Origin: Desulfuromonadales bacterium
GTDB taxonomy: Bacteria; Desulfobacterota; Desulfuromonadia; Desulfuromonadales; UBA2294
Length of the DNA: 23,194 bases
NCBI GenBank assembly: GCA_014859615.1
Contig: JACUTX010000016.1
Span: 1 to 23,194, forward strand
Direction of reading: 5' to 3'
Below, one piece after another: positions 1 through 5,867 of the stretch. The notes beneath the pieces are model-generated. The model did no database searches and had not been told where the DNA came from. It saw only the letters and a list, made by a program, of their open reading frames with translations. Numbering within the stretch: the first letter of the stretch is position 1; the number at the start of each line of letters is the position of its first letter. The position numbers and the translations under genes are program-made.

Positions 1-1626
1 GACGGGCCGTGGAGCAATCTACTCATCGAGGGGGACAACTTCGACGCCCTGCGCTGCCTGCGCATGACCCACGCCGGGCGTGTGAAGTGCATCTACATCG
101 ACCCGCCCTACAACACCGGTAACAAGGATTTCATCTACAACGACCGCTTCGTCGACAAGGACGATCTCTACAAACACAGCAAGTGGCTCGAATTCATGCA
201 CCGCCGCCTGCTCCTCGCCCGCGACCTTCTCGCCGAGGACGGCGTCCTCATGGTCTCGATCAACGACGACAACCGCGCCAAGCTGGAGATGATCCTCGAC
301 CAGACACTGCCGGGGATGCGGGTCGGTTCGCTGGTCTGGCGTAAGAGACGGCCCAGCAATGCCGCCAACATGGATTTCTTCTTCTCCAACGACCACGAAC
401 ATGTGTTGATCTATGCCGGTCCGCAATTCCAGTTCGCCGGGGCCGAGAAAAAGTGGAGCGGCTACACCAACTGGGATGAAGAGAAACAGGATCATTGGAC
501 ATCTGGTGACTTGACTCTCGGCTTCAGTCGCGAACAGCGAAAGAATCTTTACTTTCCTCTCTACAATCCCGAGAACGACACCTGGTATCCTTGCGATCCA
601 AACAACGTCTGGCGCTATGCGTCTCGTGAACGATTGGGAGATAAAACCGTTCGTACACAACCGATGGAAGACATGGTCGCTCAGAATCGAGTCCATTTCC
701 CTGCCGAGTCAACGCCAGCCTGTTACTCGACTCTTGGTGAACTTGAAGCTGCCATTGCTGCCAATACAGCACCGCCATTCCTTAATACCGATCCGGGCAA
801 GGAGTTTTGGGTCGGGAAGCGCATCGGCTTCAACAAGCCGCGCTTTAAACGGTTCAAAAATGACCTCAAGCGCGATACGCAACCACTATCAAGCTGGATT
901 GCCGAGGTTGGCAAAGCTGAAATCGGGGAGAGTTATGTCTTTGAAACCGGCATGACCGCAGAAGGGACCAAGGCCTTGCGTGCGATGGGATTGAGCGCGG
1001 ATTTTTCCTATCCGAAACCGCCCTCGCTGATCAAGGCGCTGGTCAGCCAGGCTGCCGGGGAAAACGATCTGGTCATGGACTTCTTCGCCGGCTCCGGCAC
1101 CACCGCCCAGGCGGTGCTGGAACTAAATCGCGAGGACGGCGGCAACCGGCGCTTTGTCATGGTTTCAGCGACCGAGGCGACGAGCCTTGAGCCGGAGAAG
1201 AACATCTGCCGCGACGTTTGCGCCGAGCGCATCCGCCGCGTGATCGACGGCTACGGTGGCAAGGAAGGGACCGGCGGCGACTTCGCTTATCTGCGGGTAC
1301 GGCGCATTGAGCAGGAAGCGGTGCTGACCGAGATCGACCATGCGCAGGTCTGGATCGCCCTGCAACTGATTCATCGCCAGAACTTCGCCCCCTTCACGGA
1401 CACGAACCCGTTGCAGGAATCGCTGACGTCGGACGGTGGTCTGGTCTACGCTACCCAAATCAGTGACGACGCGGTGACCCGCATCGCCGAACTTGCAGCC
1501 ACCGTACCGCACCTGACCGTCTACACTTGGCAGCCCGGCCTGCTGCGCAACCGCATCAACGTCGAAGGGGTGACGATCGAGCAAATCCCCCACTATCTCG
1601 TCAGCCGTTTCGGAGGTGCCGCATGA
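1..1626 (+). CDS. mod: Type III-like DNA adenine methyltransferase (Mod subunit), 5' truncated by window
   Basis: The reading frame is open from base 1, so the N-terminus lies outside the window; 541 residues are visible. It carries the amino-methyltransferase catalytic motif IV DPPYNTG (residues 34-40) and, near the C-terminus, the SAM-binding motif I DFFAGSGTT (from about residue 360). The order IV before I is that of beta-class N6-adenine/N4-cytosine methyltransferases, the class of type III Mod proteins. Between them lies the variable target-recognition region (about residues 150-310), which is visibly more AT-rich than the flanks. Mod methylates the recognition site, protects host DNA and recruits Res. 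The stop codon overlaps the next gene's start (ATGA), as expected for a mod-res operon. An in-frame ATG at 64 is not the start, because conserved sequence (LLIEGDNFDALRCL) precedes it. Family assignment is secure; the recognition sequence cannot be read from the protein. Confidence 0.93.
   Translation, partial: DGPWSNLLIEGDNFDALRCLRMTHAGRVKCIYIDPPYNTGNKDFIYNDRFVDKDDLYKHSKWLEFMHRRLLLARDLLAEDGVLMVSINDDNRAKLEMILDQTLPGMRVGSLVWRKRRPSNAANMDFFFSNDHEHVLIYAGPQFQFAGAEKKWSGYTNWDEEKQDHWTSGDLTLGFSREQRKNLYFPLYNPENDTWYPCDPNNVWRYASRERLGDKTVRTQPMEDMVAQNRVHFPAESTPACYSTLGELEAAIAANTAPPFLNTDPGKEFWVGKRIGFNKPRFKRFKNDLKRDTQPLSSWIAEVGKAEIGESYVFETGMTAEGTKALRAMGLSADFSYPKPPSLIKALVSQAAGENDLVMDFFAGSGTTAQAVLELNREDGGNRRFVMVSATEATSLEPEKNICRDVCAERIRRVIDGYGGKEGTGGDFAYLRVRRIEQEAVLTEIDHAQVWIALQLIHRQNFAPFTDTNPLQESLTSDGGLVYATQISDDAVTRIAELAATVPHLTVYTWQPGLLRNRINVEGVTIEQIPHYLVSRFGGAA
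1612..1616 (+). promoter_or_regulatory. Shine-Dalgarno site fixing the res start
   Basis: GGAGG sits 6 nt before the ATG at 1623, inside the end of mod. It selects this start over the upstream in-frame ATG at 1527, and the ATGA overlap suggests translational coupling of the two subunits. Confidence 0.75.
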
Positions 1627-4067
1627 TCGCGCAACCGAAGGGGTATCAGACCGAAGCCAAGAACAATGTCCTCGACATCTTCCGCTACGCGAATGCCCAG
1701 ATCGACGCCGCCACCGACCCGGACAGCCGCCGCGCCGCCATCGCCCACAACGGCTGCGTGCTGATTCAGGCCCCGACCGGCGCCGGCAAAACCTTGATCG
1801 CCGGACTGGTGGCCCAGGAGCTTTCACGCGACCCCGACATCAAGATCGTCTGGCTCTGGTTCACACCCTTTGCCGGGTTGGTGGAGCAGGCGCGGATTGC
1901 CATCAAAGCCGAGTTCAACGGTCTGCGGGTGCGCGACATCGCCCGCGAGCGCCGCGCCCACGGCACCCGAAGCGGCGACGTTTTTGTCTCGACCTGGGCG
2001 GCGGTTGCCGGACGCAAGGACTCAAAGCGCATTCGAAAAGACGGTGACGAATCGGTCTCCCTCGATCTCGTATTGGAGCAGTGGCGCAAGGACGGCTTCA
2101 AAATAGGGGTGATCGTCGACGAGGCGCATCATACCTTTTCTTCCGGGACTGAATCGGTGCGCTATTACCGCGAGGTACTGCAACCCGATTTCACCCTGAT
2201 GATCACCGCCACCCCGGACGATCAGGACGCGGAGAGCTTTCGCAAATCGGCCGGGATTGCGATCATGCACAGGATCACTGTCAGCCGACTCGATGCGGTG
2301 AGTGCCGGACTGATCAAGCCGGGGATCAAGTCGGTCGCCTATCTGGCCGGGGAGCAGCACCGCGAGCTGGTCGATTTCGGCCAGGCGGCCCTGGCTGACG
2401 GGGTGCGAGTGCATAACGCGATCAAGGCACAGTTGGTCACGGAAGGCATCGATCTGGTGCCGCTCATGCTCGTCCAGGTCGCCTCGACCGACAAGAGCGT
2501 GGAAAAAGCGAAGATGGATCTAATGGCCCTCGGCATGGCGGAGGATGCCATTGCCGTTTATACCTCGAAGGAGCCGGACGACGACCTGCTGGCGGTGGCG
2601 CGGGACGAATCGAAGGAAGCGCTGATCTTCAAGATGGCGGTCGCCCTCGGCTTCGACGCGCCGCGCGCTTTTACCCTGGTGTCGATGCGCGGGGCGCAGG
2701 ACAAGGATTTCGGTACCCAGATCGTCGGGCGCATTTTGCGTGTCGATTGGCGATTGCAAAACCGCGCGACCAGTGAGCTGCTCAAATATGGTTATGTTTT
2801 TCTCGCCGACGCCGACAAGCAATCCGGGCTTTCCGGTGCCGCCGATCGGATCAACGCGGTGCGGACCGAACTCGCTCAGGTGAGCCCGTTTACCATGCTG
2901 GTCAAACTCGGTGACAGCCCGACGGTGCAGGTGGTGGAAAGCGGTCAAACGTCACTTCTTCCCAACCCATGGTCGCCCCCATCGCTGCCGTATGAAAAAT
3001 CGGATCCTTCGTCCTCCGGTGGTTCGATCAGCGGTCAGGAATTTTTTAACGGATTCATATTTGAAACCAACAACATAGCCACCCAAAAGAAAGACACGGG
3101 ACAAAAACCCTACCCCCTATCGTCGGCACCAGGGATGAAAACGTACCCGCTTCGTGGCGAAATGGATCGGGTCTTCAAACAGGAACAACTTAACCTCGAC
3201 ACATCTGGATTGCTCAGTGCAGTCGAAGCGCGCATCCGCATCGACGATTCGGTTTTTACCGCCGGATTCCGGCAGGCGGTGAGCATCCAGCGCAAGGAAG
3301 AGGAAATTTTCACCCACGACGTGCACTACGGCGAATATCAGGCCAGGCTCTCCGATGCCGAGATTGCCCGCCGTGCCCAGCTTCTTCTCTTCGAACCTGA
3401 CTACCTCGACCCCCGCGAGTTGCAGGCCGCGCTTTTGAATCGACTGCGCAAGGAATGCAGTGAGCGCGGTTTTCTCGAAGTTCTCGAATCGCCCGAGAAA
3501 CTACGGCAAGCGATGCATCTCATTCTTGTTTCCCACCCGAAACTACTACGCGAGGCGGTACGCATCTGTTGCGCCGAAAACGCCGAACTTGTTGACACCG
3601 CGCCCCTGCCGGAAGTGATGTCGTGGCCGACCGGCTGCGCAGCAGGGCGGTTGGCGGCCTATCAAGCTTTCCCGCCTGATCTCAATAGCCACGAGCTGGA
3701 GTTTGCGAAACTGCTTGATGTCGATATGTCGGGGCAGATTGTCTGGTGGCATCGCAACGAACCCCGCAAGCCGTGGTCGGCCGGGTTGGTCATGCCTGAC
3801 GGCACCCATTACTATCCGGACTTTCTGGTTAAAATTAAAGGGCGCAACAGGGGAGACGGCATACTGATGGTCGAGGTCAAAGGGGAGCATCTGATCAACA
3901 GCATGAACACCCCCGATAAGGCCGCAGCCAGCCACAAACTTTACCGCAAGCCACTGATGGTGATGAAAGAGAGTTCCGGGCGCTGGATGACTCTGCGTTA
4001 CAATGACCGGACCGGTAAGAACGAGCCCGATGCGATCTTCCGGCTGGATGCGCTGGCGGAGTATTGA
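1623..4067 (+). CDS. res: Type III-like restriction endonuclease Res subunit (SF2 helicase plus PD-(D/E)XK nuclease)
   Basis: This 814-residue protein is the ATP-dependent translocase and nuclease partner of Mod. Visible SF2 motifs are Walker A APTGAGKT (residues 50-57), the DEAHH box (166-170), motif III TATPDD (about 195-200) and motif VI QIVGRILR (366-373). The C-terminal domain carries a PD-(D/E)XK nuclease signature: an acidic helix HELE (690-693), PDF (732-734, D733) and EVK (751-753), so both cleavage and ATPase centres look intact. An AT-richer, Ser/Gly/Pro-rich stretch at about residues 440-500 probably links the helicase to later domains. It is shorter than classical EcoP1I/EcoP15I Res (about 970 aa), so it belongs to a compact variant. 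The start was chosen at the ATGA overlap with a good GGAGG site. The next gene begins 2 nt after the stop. It could also be described more cautiously as a DEAD/DEAH helicase-nuclease of an R-M system. Confidence 0.9.
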   Translation: MIAQPKGYQTEAKNNVLDIFRYANAQIDAATDPDSRRAAIAHNGCVLIQAPTGAGKTLIAGLVAQELSRDPDIKIVWLWFTPFAGLVEQARIAIKAEFNGLRVRDIARERRAHGTRSGDVFVSTWAAVAGRKDSKRIRKDGDESVSLDLVLEQWRKDGFKIGVIVDEAHHTFSSGTESVRYYREVLQPDFTLMITATPDDQDAESFRKSAGIAIMHRITVSRLDAVSAGLIKPGIKSVAYLAGEQHRELVDFGQAALADGVRVHNAIKAQLVTEGIDLVPLMLVQVASTDKSVEKAKMDLMALGMAEDAIAVYTSKEPDDDLLAVARDESKEALIFKMAVALGFDAPRAFTLVSMRGAQDKDFGTQIVGRILRVDWRLQNRATSELLKYGYVFLADADKQSGLSGAADRINAVRTELAQVSPFTMLVKLGDSPTVQVVESGQTSLLPNPWSPPSLPYEKSDPSSSGGSISGQEFFNGFIFETNNIATQKKDTGQKPYPLSSAPGMKTYPLRGEMDRVFKQEQLNLDTSGLLSAVEARIRIDDSVFTAGFRQAVSIQRKEEEIFTHDVHYGEYQARLSDAEIARRAQLLLFEPDYLDPRELQAALLNRLRKECSERGFLEVLESPEKLRQAMHLILVSHPKLLREAVRICCAENAELVDTAPLPEVMSWPTGCAAGRLAAYQAFPPDLNSHELEFAKLLDVDMSGQIVWWHRNEPRKPWSAGLVMPDGTHYYPDFLVKIKGRNRGDGILMVEVKGEHLINSMNTPDKAAASHKLYRKPLMVMKESSGRWMTLRYNDRTGKNEPDAIFRLDALAEY

Positions 4068-4069
4068 GC

Positions 4070-4978
4070 ATGTCGTCCGCCACCGAGCCATTTCAAATTA
4101 TGCAACTGCACGCCGATAGCCCAGAGGTTATCGAGCAGCTTGGCAGCAAGCGAAAATTCTGGTTCCGTGTTCAGGGCGACGTTCAACCCTGGCTTTTCAA
4201 ATACACGCGGGAGAATACCGGTGAAGACTGGTCCGAGAAGATTGCTGCCGAGCTCGCTATTCTTTTGCGTATCTCTGCCGCACGTGTCGAATTGGCAGCT
4301 TTTATGGGCAAGCGGGGCTGTGCATCTCGGTCGTTCGTCGAGACGACAAAAGGTTTCGAGTTGATACACGGCAGTGAAATTCTGGTTGGGCGCGTTCACA
4401 GGTATGAGAAATCGAAACAATGGGGACAAAGCGATCATTGTCTGGAAAACATCATCGCTGCTGTTGAACAAGTGTTTCCGCCAAGGTTAAGGACTCGGCA
4501 ACTCCGTACCCTGGCGAGCTTCATCGTTTTTGACGGTCTGATTTGCAATACCGACCGCCATCACGACAACTGGGGATTATTGAGGATTCTCGATCAGAAA
4601 GGGAAAACCAGGCATTCTGTGGCGTCAACATTCGATCATGCCTCGTCACTGGGCAGGGAATTGCTTGAGGACCGATGCAAGATGATATTAGCTTCTCCCG
4701 GTGGAATTGATCGCTATGTTGGTAAAGGCCATGGCGGGATTTATTTTGATAAGAACGATAGGAGAGGCGAAAACCCACTTAGTCTCGCCATTAAAGCAGC
4801 TGAAAAATATCCTGACTATTTTGTCCATATTTTTAGGCAGATCGCACTTCTCAATGAAGATGAAATGTGTGCTATAGTCTATCGTGTGCCATCCGAGTGG
4901 ATGAGTGAATCGGCTAAAGAATTTTGTTGTCGGATGTTGGCAACAACCCTTAGAAAACTTAAAGAGGTACAGTTGTGA
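4070..4978 (+). CDS. HipA-like / PI3K-fold serine-threonine kinase, compact form lacking the HipA N-terminal subdomain
   Basis: The 302-residue product keeps the HipA_C kinase core. It has a beta3-type lysine in LFKY (K44), an alphaC-like glutamate in SEKIAAE (E56 or E61), the catalytic loop NTDRHHDN (residues 160-167, giving D162 and N167 with the same D-x4-N spacing as E. coli HipA) and a metal-binding aspartate in FDHASS (D189). These residues predict an active kinase. HipA family members phosphorylate translation-related targets such as aminoacyl-tRNA synthetases; whether this one does is unknown. The usual HipA N-terminal subdomain is absent here, but a similar domain is found in the next gene. 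The ATG at 4070, 2 nt after res, is preferred; a TTG at 4064 would overlap the res stop. The 3' end overlaps the following GTG start (GTGA). No HipB-like DNA-binding antitoxin gene is seen in the window. The gene is more AT-rich than mod/res. Confidence 0.75.
   Translation: MSSATEPFQIMQLHADSPEVIEQLGSKRKFWFRVQGDVQPWLFKYTRENTGEDWSEKIAAELAILLRISAARVELAAFMGKRGCASRSFVETTKGFELIHGSEILVGRVHRYEKSKQWGQSDHCLENIIAAVEQVFPPRLRTRQLRTLASFIVFDGLICNTDRHHDNWGLLRILDQKGKTRHSVASTFDHASSLGRELLEDRCKMILASPGGIDRYVGKGHGGIYFDKNDRRGENPLSLAIKAAEKYPDYFVHIFRQIALLNEDEMCAIVYRVPSEWMSESAKEFCCRMLATTLRKLKEVQL
4964..4967 (+). promoter_or_regulatory. Shine-Dalgarno site for GTG start of the HIRAN gene
   Basis: GAGG lies 7 nt before the GTG at 4975, inside the 3' end of the kinase gene. 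It supports the rare GTG start and a GTGA stop-start overlap. Confidence 0.6.
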
Positions 4979-5733
4979 AAACACTTTTTGTGGCATGGCA
5001 GGATACGACTCATAGTCGTGCGTGGTACCCCATCGGCCGTCTCGACGCCGATAGTTCAAGGTCTCATTACAAGTTCAGTTATACACAGGGTGCGGAAATT
5101 GCCAAGAATCAAGCGGGCTTACAACCGCTTGATTCGTTTCCTGACTTTCATAAGGTTTACAAGTCTTCGGAGCTTTTCCCTTTATTCAAAAATCGAATTA
5201 TGGGGGAGGGCAGAGAAGACTTTAAGGAATATATCCGGCAGCTAGGGCTTGATCCTGATCATGCCGATCCACTTGAAATTCTGGCTTTGACCGGTGGTGA
5301 GCGGCAGACGGATAATCTGGAGGTTTTTCCTAAGATCGAGCGACACAAAAATGGGGGATTTACTTCTCGATTTTTTATTCATGGATGGCGACATGTTAAT
5401 GAACCATCACAGCAAAGATTAGCAACACTTTCGGAAGGGACGCAGCTTCGTGTCGCCATTGAACTGAATAATCCTGCGACTGTTTTAGCTGTTCAATTGG
5501 AAACGCCTGATGATTATCATATGATTGGCTGGGCACCGCGTTATCTGGTCAAAGATTTGTTCAGTGCAATTTGCGAGTCGCCAAGCGATATTAGTGCAAG
5601 GATCGTTAAGGTCAACCCAGCGCCCGCACCTATCAAACAGCGAGTTCTTGTAGAAATTAAAGGAAGATGGACCAAAGACTATCAGCCAATGGCAACAGAG
5701 GAATTTCAGCCAATGCATGAAAATGTGAATTAA
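4975..5733 (+). CDS. HipA N-terminal-subdomain-like (HipS-like) protein fused to a HIRAN domain
   Basis: The product has 252 residues and two parts. Residues about 1-118 match the layout of the HipA N-terminal subdomain: a short strand pair (YPIGRL), a FSYTQG strand, PLDSFPDF, then PLFKNRIMGEGRED and a helix ending near DPLEILALTGGE, comparable to the PFFENLLPEG and LLxxLGxD pattern of HipA/HipS proteins. Residues about 131-200 are a HIRAN domain: FFIHGWRHV, an ELNNPATVLAVQL segment and the closing GWAPRYLVKDL. In eukaryotic HLTF, HIRAN binds 3' ends of single-stranded DNA. The gene starts with GTG inside the kinase stop codon, so kinase and partner are probably made in a fixed ratio. By analogy with HipBST, where the separate HipS subdomain restrains the HipT kinase, this protein may control its neighbour in response to DNA ends; that is inference. 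The C-terminus (about 225-252) repeats a QPM motif and looks disordered. Confidence 0.7.
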   Translation: MKTLFVAWQDTTHSRAWYPIGRLDADSSRSHYKFSYTQGAEIAKNQAGLQPLDSFPDFHKVYKSSELFPLFKNRIMGEGREDFKEYIRQLGLDPDHADPLEILALTGGERQTDNLEVFPKIERHKNGGFTSRFFIHGWRHVNEPSQQRLATLSEGTQLRVAIELNNPATVLAVQLETPDDYHMIGWAPRYLVKDLFSAICESPSDISARIVKVNPAPAPIKQRVLVEIKGRWTKDYQPMATEEFQPMHENVN

Positions 5734-5780
5734 AGTCTGATAGATCGTCTCGCAGCATCATTCTTTTATTCTCCGGTCAA

Positions 5781-5831
5781 TCAACCCATTACTCTCTGCT
5801 TTGTTTTAAAAGGGTGGAGATAATGGGTTGA
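5781..5831. repeat. Imperfect inverted repeat (14-15 bp arms) at defence-cassette/core junction
   Basis: TCAACCCATTA (5781-5791) is perfectly complementary to TAATGGGTTGA (5821-5831). With one bulged C at 5792 the pairing continues through TCTC (5793-5796) and GAGA (5817-5820). The loop is about 20 nt. No T-tract follows on either strand, so it is not a standard intrinsic terminator. It could be an operator, an mRNA stability hairpin, or the relic of a small element at the cassette edge. The whole gap of 134 bases (5734-5867) between the HIRAN gene and the next gene shows no convincing promoter. Confidence 0.6.
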
Positions 5832-5867
5832 AAATTATGAGTTTAGTCATCTGTTTAAGTTAAGAAA

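Noticed and set aside
19..696. 225-residue minus-strand open frame across mod
   Set aside because: It lies opposite the conserved methyltransferase motifs; its Val/Glu-rich sequence is the antisense reading of a GC-rich gene and shows no domain.
1527..1622. Upstream ATG extension of res
   Set aside because: The 32 extra residues are Arg/Ala/Gln-rich out-of-frame reading of mod, while ATG 1623 has GGAGG and an ATGA overlap.
5828..5859. TTGAAA promoter before the tRNA nucleotidyltransferase gene
   Set aside because: No -10 within 16-18 nt; the nearest TTTAAG is 20 nt away.
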